From assembly GCA_964035575.1 (NCBI GenBank), contig OZ037865.1:682001-746000 (forward strand): a stretch of 64,000 bases of DNA, read 5' to 3'. The notes beneath the pieces were generated by a model that was not told where the DNA came from, searched no databases, and worked only from the letters and a program-made list of their open reading frames with translations. The translations under genes were made by a program, and so were the position numbers. Source of the DNA: Rhynchopus sp. YZ270_cl-10. Its lineage: Eukaryota > Euglenozoa > Diplonemea > Diplonemida > Diplonemidae. Below are positions 1-10,513 of the stretch, piece by piece (positions within the stretch are counted from its first letter, which is position 1; each line of letters starts with the position of its first letter).

Positions 1-1231
1 TGCGTCCAGGTGAACGCATGTAGCATCCACAGCGGCCAATCTGAGAGTACGCCACCTTGGTGTCGAACGCTGTCGTCGAAGGGTTCTCAAAGACAGACGC
101 AACAGACTGACCCTGCACTGAGCTCTGGATCTTGTTTGCAGGAAGCCCAGCCAGGTCGGCAACAGTTTTGTACAGGTCAATCAACTCCATTCTCACGTCG
201 GTCTTCTTCCCAACAGAGTTCTGCTTCCACGGGACACGGATGATCATTGGGATGTGAGTCGAAAGCTCGTCGTTCGTCTTCTTCGACCATTCGTTCTGCT
301 CACCGAGCATCCAGCCGTGGTCGGCATGGAAGATTGTGATGGTGTTGTTCTCAACACCCAGCTCCGCAAGCTTGTCGAGTGCCATCCCAAGCATGTGGTC
401 TGCGTAGGTCACTGCTGCGTAGTACCAGCGGCGGTAGATCACGGAACGGTCAGCAGGGACAGGGCACACTGCACAGATGTGGGCCGGGTCGGTGATGGCG
501 TCCGAGCTGTTGTCCCAGTTGCCGGACATGAAGGGAACGTTCTCGGCTGCCAACGGGAACTTCGGTGGCTGCACAGCGTCACCTGGGTACAGCTCGTCTC
601 CGTAGAAGCCGACAGGCATTCTCCACGATGTGTGAGGCCTGTGGACACCAATGGACACCCACCAAGGCTTCCCAGAGGCATGTGCAAGGTCAAGTCTCTT
701 CAGGCCTTCCGACAGAATGACGTCGTCATCCGTGTATGTCACCTCAGATGAGTTCGTGATTCCGCAGAACACGTGCTTGTCGATCGGTGCCGGAGGAACT
801 GTGTCGCCGCTCTTGCAGTTGATCCACTTGCTCTGGTTCGAAGGGTACGTCCACGACTCAGGGTCGTCCATCTTGTCGTGGTACACCTTCCCAGCGGCAG
901 ACGTGAAGTACCCGTTGTCCTTGAAGAACTGTGGCATCGTCACCCAGTCCTCACCACCTGGTGCCTGTCTGAAGGTTGAGAGGAAGTTAAGTGCGCGTGT
1001 CCTGTCGGGACGTCTTCCACTCATGAAGGAGTTACGCGACGGTGCGCAGTACGCAAAGTTCGTGTACGCATGCGAGAACAGCGTGCCCTGTGCAGCAAGC
1101 TTGTCGAGGTTCGGTGTCTTCATCTGCTTCTGGTCGTAGCACCCCAGCTGCGGCCGCATGTCGTCTGCAACCAAATGCAGCACATTCGGCATCACTGCCG
1201 CCACACTCAGCGTTGACATCAGCGACAACAT
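1..1231 (-). CDS. Iduronate-2-sulfatase-like sulfatase, C-terminus cut by window edge
   Basis: Type I sulfatase that by family hydrolyses sulfate esters of glycosaminoglycan-type sugars, in the secretory or lysosomal lumen. The minus frame is open from 1231 to the window edge, about 410 residues. It starts with a hydrophobic stretch (MLSLMSTLSVAAVMPNVLHL) that looks like a signal peptide, followed at once by the metal-binding VADDMRPQLGCY. The active-site signature CAPSRNSFMSGRRPD is present; its Cys is the residue normally converted to formylglycine. Further on come GKVYHDKMDDPESW, GVHRPHTSW and HADHGWMLGEQNEWSKK, all in the order seen in iduronate-2-sulfatases. The start is uncertain: an in-frame ATG lies at 1273, but a pyrimidine-rich CCCTCTCTTCAG just upstream of 1231 looks like a splice acceptor, which favours 1231. 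Substrate specificity is inferred. Bacterial and animal relatives are equally plausible sources, so transfer cannot be judged here. Confidence 0.9.
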   Translation of the reverse strand, partial: MLSLMSTLSVAAVMPNVLHLVADDMRPQLGCYDQKQMKTPNLDKLAAQGTLFSHAYTNFAYCAPSRNSFMSGRRPDRTRALNFLSTFRQAPGGEDWVTMPQFFKDNGYFTSAAGKVYHDKMDDPESWTYPSNQSKWINCKSGDTVPPAPIDKHVFCGITNSSEVTYTDDDVILSEGLKRLDLAHASGKPWWVSIGVHRPHTSWRMPVGFYGDELYPGDAVQPPKFPLAAENVPFMSGNWDNSSDAITDPAHICAVCPVPADRSVIYRRWYYAAVTYADHMLGMALDKLAELGVENNTITIFHADHGWMLGEQNEWSKKTNDELSTHIPMIIRVPWKQNSVGKKTDVRMELIDLYKTVADLAGLPANKIQSSVQGQSVASVFENPSTTAFDTKVAYSQIGRCGCYMRSPGR

Positions 1232-2172
1232 TTTCGTTAGTATATCCTGAAGAGAGGGTTGCGAATTGTTCATGGGATGGGGGTACGGGCAAAAGGCCAT
1301 TTCTCTTTTTCTTTTTCTTTTTCTTTTTCTACGGTTTATTCCTATGACACAACCACACAACACCGCCTCTCTAGGCAACGGGCTTCCATCACAAAACACC
1401 CACCCTGGTTTGGTGAATGATGTCTTTGCCAACTCTTTTTTGACTGCCCCCTGAGTATTTAATCCCATTTTTGCCTTGTTGTGGGTCAAGGGAATCTCGG
1501 ACTTTTGTCAGTACAGTAAAGTACAGCACACCACCACACACCCCGCCCCGCCTCCCCCGCATCACCCACAAAAAAAAAAACAAAACAAAAAGCTTGAGAA
1601 AACATCCAGCATCATTGAAGAGGCTGCTTGCCGCTGAAACGGATTGGCTATTGCTTGCTATTGTCTTTGACATTTCCCCCACACAGATTTCCCCCACAAT
1701 TCGTGTACCACAGGATCTACCCATCCTGATTGCGCTAAGGCATTGAGGTTGCACCGCACGATAGCGGAGAAAATAAGAAGGATTTGGATAATCCTAACTT
1801 TATAAGATAAACGTGAAGAATGGTGTCCCATCAACCTACACCTCCAGAAACAAAAAAGAAAAAAAACAATGGAACAAATGAAAACAATACGTGATAGGGT
1901 ATTTAAACCCCTTTTCTAACGAAAAAAAAAAAAGCGAACGTCGCAGAAAAAAAACCCCCCCCTCTCTCCCGTGCCCCTACGCACCTCGATATAATTCACG
2001 TTGCCCGAAACAAAACGAAAATAAGAAAGACAATAAAAAGATTGGAGGATGAATTTGTTAGCGCTCAACGTGCTCAGTCCTTGAAAAACAAAAAAAAAAA
2101 CAAAAAAAAAAAACAAAAAAAAATGAAAATAATTTTTAGACGAACCTAAGTCTGTCGTGCTCAGTCGCCTTA
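1232..2172. other. Spacer upstream of the sulfatase gene
   Basis: No convincing gene. It holds a TTTTTC-type run near 1300-1335, a poly-A/C stretch near 1570-1590, and A-rich runs near 1850-2125. A degenerate copy of the CTAAG hairpin family lies at about 2139-2170, directly against the left end of the next element. Confidence 0.5.
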
Positions 2173-2689
2173 CTGGGGGGGGGCTAATAAAGTATACGGT
2201 GCTAATAAAGTATACGGTGCGGAAACCCATTTTGAGCGTGGAAATCTGTGAAATAAAGTATACGGTTTTTGTGTACATTTTTCTTACTAAAAAAAATTTT
2301 CAGCAAGTTTTGCACAAAAAATCGAAAAAATTTTTTTTTGATTTCGGTGGTCCGGATTCTGTACGTGCTGTGATGGGGTCACTTTGCGCTGAGAAACGAG
2401 TATTTTTGACCTAAAACGCGTGTATCAGTTTTTACACGATTGGTGCTGATGGGGTTCAGATTTGTGAAAATTTAAGTCACCAAAAAATTGTTCATTTTTC
2501 CACATTGACCCCACCACTGGCTGGGATTGGCCCAAAAATGCCAAAGGTGGTGTTTTCGCGAGGTTTCGGCTACTAGAAACCCCAAAATAACAGTGATTTT
2601 TTTTTTTCTTCCACTTTTCGTTTTTTGGCCATTTAAGCAGTAATTCCCGCCGAATAAAGTATACGTATACTTTAATAGCTCCCCCCCAG
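2173..2689. mobile_element. TA-flanked MITE-like element with C/G-run inverted ends
   Basis: The ends are inverted: CTGGGGGGGGGCTAATAAAG on the left and its near complement, ending in CCCCCCCAG, on the right. Both ends are followed inwards by AAAGTATAC motifs. A TA dinucleotide abuts each side (2171-2172 and 2690-2691), as expected of a Tc1/mariner-type target. The 517-bp interior has no open frame. It shares recognisable segments (a CACAAAAAATCGAAAAAATT-like stretch, a GATGGGGTCA stretch, and a protein-free block containing TTGACCCCACCAC) with 45.9-46.2 kb, 50.0-50.4 kb and 54.7-55.2 kb. The superfamily assignment is inferred. Confidence 0.65.
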
Positions 2690-3482
2690 TAAAGAACATT
2701 TGAAAAGATGAATTTGATTTCGCTGTGCTGACATAAAAGACATCTTTTGAAGATGGGATATTTGTTTCATATCCTAACTATTCTACTGAATAGAAGGTAT
2801 AATAGGGTGCACTAAATGTACCCAAACTTTTTTACCTTATGTTGGATTGTTCGTTTCTAAGACGAATTTGATTTCGCTGTGCTCACATAAGACATCTTTT
2901 GAAGATGGGATATTTGAAAAAAGGAACGGAAATGCGTGGGGCAAAAAAAAAGAACTGATAATACGGGAAAGTGAAGAAAAATTCTCTGAATAAAAAAGGG
3001 GGGGGGGGAAAGGGAGAGAGGTGGCCACCTTATAAGAAGTACACCACCGCATATTGGCTAGGAAGGGTAGTTCGTTATAAAGGGGGTTTTTTTTTGTGTA
3101 TCGACAATCACTCACCAAGTTTCAAAAGGTGTGTCATTGCCACGTTTTGAAAGGTGAAAGGTGAAAACTCCCCACGGAAAGCGCACCTCATCCACAGCGA
3201 TCCGAGACAATGTGGAAATTCTGGTCTAATAAACAGGTCTTGCTCAAAAAACAGAAACTGTCTCAAAAACCGAAAAATATTTATATGTTGGTATGGACTG
3301 AAGAAGTAGTTCGGCAATACAACTTCGAGCCAAGTTTTTTTTTTTTTTTTGTAACAGATTTTGAAAAAGAATTCCATTTTTCACCTCGCACAGTTGCCTC
3401 TTTTCTTTAGTTGTAGCAAAGCTACTGAACCATTCGCAAAAAAAAAAGGGGGAGGGGTGCAATAAACGCGAAACAAAGAGAC

Positions 3483-3530
3483 GTTGAAAAGTGCAAACGC
3501 CTCACCGTTCATCGGCGGACGCAGACGCTG
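3483..3530 (-). repeat. Hairpin family B copy, long apical stem type
   Basis: On the plus strand it carries the family frame AGTGCAAACGCCT and GGACGCAG around an apical CACCG..CGGCG stem. Nearly identical apical parts recur at 42329 and 42886. The strand is given as the gene-sense strand. Confidence 0.55.
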
Positions 3531-4213
3531 ATCAAATAAATAATTTGACATGAAATACAAAAACCCTCTCGTGACAGGGTCCCCTTGGTACACCGCGAGT
3601 GGATCCCAACCGTGCAGTCCTACATCCATTTCGTTTACATCTGATAAACAAAAATGGTAGTTGTTGGGTGCAGGCATACAATGCCAGCCATCCGGATGAA
3701 AGCACAAAGCACCCTGCAGTCAAATATATAAAAAAGGAACCCTAATGGCTTCCCCGTACCGTAGTGTGAACAGGGGGGGAGGGGCGCGGAACACACACGG
3801 TGATGATGTTACTAAGGTTTTTGGTGATATGCCATGCTACATGATATGCTTTGAACATCATCACCGTGCAGCTGCTCGTCGGAGGCCCACCTTCCGCTGA
3901 AGTTTTAAAAAAGGTCCAACACATCGAAGGCCCCTCCCTCATCATGTCTGCGTCGGGGGGGTTGTACAGCCCCGCACATTCTCAACCTTTGCAATAGGGT
4001 TAATAGGGAGTAAAAGACCGTTTGAACGAACTATGGGGGGTCGGGGTGAGATTGGCTTGTGTTTAAAAAAAAATAGATCATGGATAATTCCCGCGCGGAA
4101 TATTGACCAGTATTGTTTGTGATAGGTATGACACAAAAAAAGAGGATTTGACAGATGAAATATGCCTCATGGGTGTACACATCTCTAAAAAAAAAATGAA
4201 AATATTATATTAT

Positions 4214-4245
4214 AAGGTGGTCCTAAGCCTGCTTAGTATTACCTT
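4214..4245 (-). repeat. Hairpin family A copy, short loop
   Basis: AAGGTGG..CCTAAGC pairs with GCTTAG and a terminal ACCTT. The usual CTCTCGT loop is missing, so CTAAGC and GCTTAG overlap into a tight hairpin. Confidence 0.5.
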
Positions 4246-4270
4246 ACTTCACCTTGAAAAAAAAGAGAGT

Positions 4271-4308
4271 GAAGTTGACAGTGTAATCACCATCTGGTGC
4301 AGGCACTG
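4271..4308 (-). repeat. Hairpin family B copy, CACC/GGTG apical stem
   Basis: The outer pair CAGTG/CACTG is kept, but the apex is CACC-ATCT-GGTG instead of the usual CGCCTCTGGGACG. This is the cleanest example of the exchangeable apical stem in this family. Confidence 0.55.
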
Positions 4309-4720
4309 AAAGAAAGTTGGTAAGATGAAGTCTATCACGAGATAGCAGCCATATTTTTCTCTTCAGAAACAAACAAAAAAAGGAAATTTGTACGATGAAC
4401 GTGCCACTCATAAAATAAACCACCCAAAAAATAAAATATTACAAAGTGCTGAAATGAACCAGGCTTTGTACAACGTTTACAACGCCCAAGTGAAACTTGA
4501 CCTGAGCCAGTCTCACCCTAAGAACTATTTTGTTTGGTCAAAAAGTATTTCATGCTGGGGGTGCTGAATACAAGGGGATCTTTTTTTTTGTTTTCCTTCG
4601 CGTTCTCTCCGTGCACATATTTCCCCCCCTGAAAATACCCCCATTGTTTTTAACCTTTTGACCCCTCAAAACCCCATCTTTTGCAAAAAAAACAATAAAT
4701 ATCACACTTCCCCTCACACC

Positions 4721-6622
4721 TCACACCAACGGCGACCCGCGGGCGGAGAGAGGAGATCCAAACCACTCCCTTCTGCTTCCATATCGATTGGAGGTGGTGC
4801 AGGACATGGGTGGGGCACGTCTACTGGTGGGGGAGACTATGTTCCCTGCACCAGCACCACTTCCACTCGGATATACACCTGGACCTCCCGACGTTGGGCT
4901 ATACGTGGTGTTAAGAGGACTACTCAGTGCTGATCGATTCGCGCTGCGTGAACTCAACGACCCTGACAGGGGACTCCCTATCCCCGGCGAAGGCACAGTC
5001 GAAAACAGAGTACGTGGTACTCTCCGTTGCGCCCGTTGCGACGACGAAGATGACGCAGGAGAACCGTTTTCACTGGCACCACGTGGCCTCCCTCCATTCT
5101 GCACCGGAATGACGGGAGGGGCAGCTATTGGGTTTTGGTTTTGGTTTTGGTTTTGGTTTTGGTTTTGGTTTTGGTTTTGACTCGCAGGCCCTACACTTGA
5201 CACCGCCCCAATCGGCGCCGGAGTGATATTCCATGTACGCGAACCCCACATTTGCCTGACAGGGGCCTCCTCTTCTTCTTCTTCTTCCTCTTCCTCCTCC
5301 TCTTCCTCCTCGTCTTCGTCATCATCAAAGTAGTCTTCCTCTTCGTCTTCTTCGTCCATTTCGTATTCGGGTTCTTGGTTGTCAGGTTGGATTTCTACTG
5401 TCGAGGTTTCGTCTGTCATGGAGACGATGCCGGAGAGGTCGTTTGACGCAGGCGGGGTGGTTTCGGCACTCCATTGTACAGGGGAGAGTTCTGCCCAGGA
5501 GTCGCCTGGGAATGCGTCGCTGAGGGAGGAGCTTTTTGTGGTGTGCGCGATACCCCCTCCAGAGAGGGAAGGGCCCAGCTCGCATAGACGCAGAAGGTGT
5601 TCCGGGCCGTCGACGTGATAGAGATGGAGAAGCGTCTTCTGTGCGGTGCTGTCTTCCGTTGGCGCAGGACGTTGTGTCAGCTCCGCGGTGCTTGATTTCA
5701 TGAGATATTCATGTTTCAACAATGTTTCAGCATCTGCACGCTGCGCAACATCCACAGCAAGGCACTGCTTAAGAAACGCCTCGCACGGCTTTGCGATGTC
5801 CTCCGGGGCAAGCGGGGGGAGCTGCTTCCCATCCTCCCCTCCAGTCCACTTTGCGATTCCAAAAAGCGCCTGGACCGGGTGTTCGTAGGCAGGCCACGGG
5901 GTTTTTCCTTTATTCAGAATTTCGCAGGAAACGATACCTAATGACCACACATCTGCTTTTGCAGGCCGATACCCTCCCGGACGGCTAGCAGATTTGATGA
6001 CCTCCGGGGCCATCCAGAGGGCTGTTCCGGTGACAGTTTGTGCGTCGGCGGATGAGTTTGTATTCGCAAACGAACTGAGAGAGTCGAACACACGGCTTTC
6101 CTTTACCTTACTATTACCAAAATCCGCGATTTTGACTACCGGGGTTTTGCAGGATGAGATGTGCGAGACCAGAATGTTTTCACATTTGAGATCTCTGTGG
6201 TATATGCGGTAGCTGTGCAGGTGTTTGAGGCCTTCTGTTACTTGGAGAATGCAACGTGCCGCTTGTGTAGGCGTCAAGGCTTCGTTCGCCTTGAGGTGTG
6301 CACGGAGGGTGCCACATGCCATATGCTCCATAACGATGCACAACATACCACGCGGGTCGTACAGCGCACCTTGACAGTCCACAATGCGTGGGTGCTGCAC
6401 CAGCTTCATCACCCCAACCTCCTTCAACAGCTTCGTACACTGGTCTAACGTCACCCGGAGTCCCAAAGGCACTGCCTTCACAGCGTGGCTCCCCCCCTCG
6501 CCCCCCGCTTCCCACCCAACGTACACATCCCCAAAGCCACCCTTCCCCAAAAGACCGCCCCACTCCCACCGCACTACACGTACACTGAAATGCTGCCCCC
6601 CAGTCAAGCCACGGTAGGCCAT
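4721..6622 (-). CDS. STE11/MAP3K-like protein kinase with acidic and Gln/Asn-rich tail
   Basis: Serine/threonine kinase, predicted to act in the cytosol at the top of a MAP-kinase-type cascade. The 633-residue frame has the kinase domain at about residues 20-307. It has the glycine loop GKGGFGDVYVG (26-36), the ATP lysine in HAVKAV (K49), a catalytic HRDLKCENIL (H142-D144), DFG (167-169) and GTALWMAPEV (199-208). The WMAPE form is typical of STE11 and related kinases. All catalytic residues are intact. The tail is low complexity: an Asp/Glu run at about 428-465, then QN repeats at about 495-510, then Ser/Pro/Gly-rich sequence. Such tails are often disordered docking regions. The start is the first Met, 20 residues before the glycine loop. 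Substrate and upstream activator are unknown. Confidence 0.88.
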   Translation of the reverse strand: MAYRGLTGGQHFSVRVVRWEWGGLLGKGGFGDVYVGWEAGGEGGSHAVKAVPLGLRVTLDQCTKLLKEVGVMKLVQHPRIVDCQGALYDPRGMLCIVMEHMACGTLRAHLKANEALTPTQAARCILQVTEGLKHLHSYRIYHRDLKCENILVSHISSCKTPVVKIADFGNSKVKESRVFDSLSSFANTNSSADAQTVTGTALWMAPEVIKSASRPGGYRPAKADVWSLGIVSCEILNKGKTPWPAYEHPVQALFGIAKWTGGEDGKQLPPLAPEDIAKPCEAFLKQCLAVDVAQRADAETLLKHEYLMKSSTAELTQRPAPTEDSTAQKTLLHLYHVDGPEHLLRLCELGPSLSGGGIAHTTKSSSLSDAFPGDSWAELSPVQWSAETTPPASNDLSGIVSMTDETSTVEIQPDNQEPEYEMDEEDEEEDYFDDDEDEEEEEEEEEEEEEEEAPVRQMWGSRTWNITPAPIGAVSSVGPASQNQNQNQNQNQNQNQNPIAAPPVIPVQNGGRPRGASENGSPASSSSSQRAQRRVPRTLFSTVPSPGIGSPLSGSLSSRSANRSALSSPLNTTYSPTSGGPGVYPSGSGAGAGNIVSPTSRRAPPMSCTTSNRYGSRREWFGSPLSARGSPLV

Positions 6623-6740
6623 AGTTTTGGAGGACCCTTCCTTACATCGATCTGAGAGGGGAGGGGGGTGTTGATGGGCGTGGTGGTGTAGTGTGGTGTT
6701 TCAATGAGGGCTGCCTGGGTGAAGGGTTTGATGCACTTTC

Positions 6741-7260
6741 GTGAAGAGCACCCCAAGGAGGAGCACCAGACTACGTTGCGTTGTCGCATCTGGACGGCAA
6801 GCACCACCCGACGACCTCACGCACAACTTCAACTACGGGCTCCGGAGGAGGAAGTCTGGTGATGTGTGTAAGGACTACCGCATCGGAAACACTCTCCCGA
6901 CGCTGTGTGAACTGCTGGAGCACGGCCCACCCGACATGATTGTGAAGGAGTTTGCCCGGCTCAACACGATGGCCGCCAAAACCGACAAGCGGTGCCAGCA
7001 GTTCGCAGAGGAAGTGTGCTCTGAGCTTTCTGTGGCATAACTCTGACAATTCGGTGACGCGTATCGAAGATTTGCGTCAAAGGCTTTAGTACCATTTGCG
7101 ACGTTGTGAAGTGTTGGGACGGCGCGAAGCACACCGGCATGAGCGAGGGTGACCGGAAGCTCTTGAGGGATCCGCTGACGAGCGGCAGAGAGACGACAGT
7201 ATTTACTGCGATATTCCGTTTGGTGGCCATGGCAGGGTGCAAAAGCGACGGTGCTTCAGG
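6741..7260 (+). pseudogene. Possible plus-strand gene fragment, unrecognised
   Basis: Two plus-strand stretches look more like coding sequence than the surrounding spacer. One is a 99-codon frame (6741-7040) with a helical, charged C-terminal half (LPTLCELLEHGPPDMIVKEF, then ARLNTMAAKTDKR). The second frame runs from about 7056 to 7260 and contains CVKGFSTICDVVKCWDGAKH and FTAIFRLVAMAGC. They lie in different frames with stops between, so this could be a decayed gene or a two-exon gene with an intron I cannot define. It would be against the direction of every other gene. No family recognised. Chance composition is a real alternative. Confidence 0.25.
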
Positions 7261-8053
7261 AGAGTGACCAACGGAGATGTCGATGGAGATGGCGGTGTTT
7301 GGTGGAAGTTGCTACCGGGCCAAAAAAGTCAGGTGGTGAGGGGGGTAAGAAAATGGAAGAGGAAAATCGGCTTCTCAGTTTTCTTTTTTAATTGTATGTT
7401 GAAAACATGACTCACAGAGAAGAGGGAGAGACACACAAAAAAGAAAAATGGTAATTCGGCAGGGATGGGGGGAAAAATAATCCCCCCGAACATAGTATCA
7501 CCGAGGAGCACGTAGGGGGTTCTTGGTTTTCGCTGCGATTTTTTTTGCTAATTTTTTTTCTAAAGAAGAAAGGTTTATAAGATGAACCTAATAAGTCACC
7601 TATTAAAAAAAAGGTATTGAGAATAAAAAATGGTATTTCCCCCCTACGTTTCAGGCGTCACTCAAGGTAGTACATAAATTGCACCCTGCACAAACTGTTT
7701 TCTTTTCAAAAAAAAAAAAAAAATGTTGATTTTCCTCTCTCTTTATTTTTTGTCGGTTTTTTTTTTCTTCACTTTAACCCAAAGACTCAGCAAATCTCAT
7801 AAAGCAGGTTGTGATGAACATAATAAAAAAAAACTCCCTTCCCTCTCCTCCGTCGCCCCCTTCCCTACTCGCCAGATGTTTTTTTTTATTATTTCAAGAT
7901 GCTAGCGACAGGCAAGCAAGGAGGGGGCGTTCCAACCGGAGAAGGGGATTTTTTTATATACTTTTTCTACACCACACCACCACTCCCCCCTCCTCCTTCT
8001 CCTTCATTTTTCGTTTTCCCCCCGCACTTTAATTCGACACCGCTTCCTCCCTC
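7261..8053. other. Spacer between the eIF2B beta stop and the upstream fragment
   Basis: No gene seen. It contains T- and A-rich runs, a degenerate family A hairpin remnant (TTATAAGATGAACCTAATAA) near 7574, and pyrimidine tracts. Confidence 0.4.
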
Positions 8054-10513
8054 TTACAACGACGAATCGTCGGGGTTGTAAAGTTGGTGGAGGAGTCGGT
8101 AGATATAGCTGGGAGCATATGCGCGGCCGAAATCGTCGTTTGTGACGAAGAGTGCAATGAGCTCTGGGGGGACGTAGTCCACGGAGGAGCTCAGGACCTG
8201 CACCCAATTGGAGGGCTCTGCGTCAGGCCCACACACCGCAGACAGTACTGAGCTCAGGGGAATCACCTCCGCCGGGTTTCGCAGCCGCCCGAATTCGCTC
8301 AAATCCGTTGTTGATGGGTAGATGGGGGTCAGCTTGATCATCGCTGTCAACACAATGACCGGTACACGGTGCACCTGCGCCGCAACCGCAACCCCATGTG
8401 TCCCCGCAGTCGCTACCAAACCGCCGTTGGCCACAACCAGATACGTCCCCATCACAACCTTGCTGACACGTGCCATGTAGGCGTGTGCGAGGGTATCAGG
8501 GATAAGCGTTGCCTCGATGTCTGTAGTGGAATGATGTGGTCTCGGGTAAGAAAGAGAAAATTTTAAAGAATGACTGTTCCTCTCGTGCGCACATCGAAGA
8601 AATAAAATATCGAGATGTGTTGGTGTGGCTGAATGCAAAAAGTGGGCAAGAAGTGCGAATCACCCCCCTTCAGCCACACCATGTGTTGGTTTTTCGTCAT
8701 CTCATAGGAAAATGATATTGGGAAATTCGCCCAAAGGGGTGGCAAACATACTAGAGTTCTGCAGCTTCACAACAAGCTCGTGGCCACTGCACTCAGGCGC
8801 TGCCTCGCACACGATGACGTGGAACTTCTGCTTCTTTGCCGCGAACATCAAAAACTTCTCCACTGTTTGCGAGCTCCCGTAGGTCATGATGACCTCCCTG
8901 AGGTGAGGAGGGTAAAGGGGGAAGCGAGAGAACGTGCACTATAGACACACATCCTCGTGGAGAGGGGAGAGGGGAGAGGTCATGACATATGCCAACCAAA
9001 ACAGGGTGGGTGAACAAAGGAAGTTCAAAAAATGCACACTCGTTGGATGTGGGCGCCCTAACTGATAAACTTTTGTTTTGTCCGCACGCCCCTCCATCAG
9101 CGCATAAGACAGCATGCCGCTCTCTCTCTCTCTTCTACAATGATGGGCAGTGCTGTCACCGCAGGGCCCACGTGACCTGCATGCATCATAATCGTCATCG
9201 TACAGGATCAGTTGTACGGCTTCGAAAATAAATAAATGACAAGAGAGCGTCCAAGGACATACCCTTCGCTGATGTGGTCTGGGGCCTGCTTTTGGATGTG
9301 CTTGTTGACATCGTCGAAGTCATGCAAGAAGTTGTTTGTCAAATGCTCCATGATGTTGTTCTTGAAGTCCAAAAAGCGCACCCGTGTGTCAGGGCCCACC
9401 GCACGGAAGGCTGCTAGTTGCGAATCCTGCGGGTGTGGTGTGGACATTATGACGGCATGATACTAATAATTACAACAAACGATGCATCGCAGGATGTGTT
9501 TGAAAACAGATGCGGCAATTACGTGAACACTTTTATGTTTACGTTTTGCGGGGTTGGCAGCTTCATGGACCCTCACATCGCACTGCCGGGTGTCTTCTAA
9601 ATGGCTACAAAAGTGTATAAAATATTCACCCTTCATCCCCTCACACCCCCCATCACACCCCATCATACCAACGCAGGGTTGAACACCTGCTGCCCGCCTG
9701 CGAAGCTCCCCCCAGACACCTCCGTCCCTTCCTCCTCGCACTCCCCGTCGTTCACTGCCCGCTGCCCCTCCCGCATTGTGATCTGGTACTCATCACGCAG
9801 GATATAAAGCACACGCCGTGACACATTAGCAACAAGCGGTCCATATGGGTAGGCCTCCTTCATCAATTTGCATGCTTCCCTGTGGAGGTCGGAGTTGGGC
9901 ACTATCTATTTCATCAGTTTGCAAATATGAAAGGAAAAGGTTTGTAAGATGAACTGTCGTTCGTAGTTAGAGCATAACAAAGGCTCTGCTTTCAAATCAA
10001 AAAAGGGGGGTGAAGGATGTAGTGTAGAGGTGGTGGGTCAGAAGGCAAGAAGGGGCATACTTAACGTGCAGCATCATCGTCTGAATACTCGCCTCCTTCC
10101 CCTTCACCGTCGCAAGCACTTTCCGCAATATTCCTGCCACGTGCTTCGCAATGTCCAATGTGCTGTTCTCCCCACCCTCCGCATTTTTGTTGTTTCTTCC
10201 CTTCACGGTTGCCACAAAGTCTTCGATGTCATTCTTCACTCTGAAATGGGTTTGTGTGGTTTCAAAAAAAAAGAGGGAAAAAACGAAAGAAGAAACTGAC
10301 TTCAGGAAGCGACGATATATAAATGTAATTTGAAGTACAAAGCCCTCTCATAACACGGTAATATAATAGTATGCAAACGGATGGACGCATGGTTCAGTTC
10401 TCCGCTTGGTTTATCGATACACGGAGGGAGAGATCACTTCATTTCGACAAAAAAAGAGGGAGAAAAGAGAGGGGTCGAACATACTCATGCGATAATTTAA
10501 CATTGGATGACAT
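8054..10513 (-). CDS. EIF2B2: Translation initiation factor eIF2B subunit beta, six exons
   Basis: Regulatory beta subunit of the cytosolic eIF2B complex, which exchanges GDP for GTP on eIF2. Exons on minus: 10513-10485, 10240-10089, 9901-9669, 9426-9263, 8897-8752, 8520-8054. The introns are 8521-8751, 8898-9262, 9427-9668, 9902-10088 and 10241-10484. All junctions are GT-AG (donors GTATGT, GTATTC, GTATGA, GTATGT, GTATGT) and the phases sum exactly, giving 396 residues against about 350 in animals. The first exon is only 29 nt and encodes MSSNVKLSHE. Landmarks in order: DIEDFVATVKG, SRRVLYILRDEYQ, VIMTYGSSQTVEKFL, KFHVIVCEAAPECSGHEL, VVANGGLVATAGTHG, and the diagnostic C-terminus DYVPPELIALFVTNDDF..PSYIYRLLHQLYNPDD. 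A competing donor at 10060 breaks the frame, so 10088 is preferred. The introns carry remnants of the dispersed hairpin families. Confidence 0.95.
8623..8683. repeat. GTGGCTGAA/TTCAGCCAC foldback module inside an eIF2B intron
   Basis: TGTGGCTGAATGCAAAAAGT...CTTCAGCCACA pairs through a 9-10 bp stem in the last eIF2B beta intron. A similar module with the same stem and related interior (TTCTTGCATACTTTGTGCAC) lies at 53623-53687 in opposite arrangement. It is therefore a shared repeat rather than intron-specific sequence. Confidence 0.5.

Larger units (their letters stand above)
2690..4720. other. Repeat-rich spacer downstream of the kinase gene
   Basis: No supported gene. It contains a direct duplication of about 57 bp (2706-2765 and 2859-2915, sharing AATTTGATTTCGCTGTGCT). 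It also has copies of two hairpin families (3483-3530, 4214-4245, 4271-4308), a CTATCACGAGATAG hairpin near 4332, and a TTGAAATACAAA-type repeat near 3545-3600. G and A homopolymers are frequent. Short open frames here have homopolymer-driven composition and no recognisable domain. Confidence 0.5.

Noticed and set aside
1389-1754. 121-codon minus frame upstream of the sulfatase
   Set aside because: Low-complexity (FFF, GGVCGG) with no recognisable domain; it overlaps poly-A and C-rich runs.
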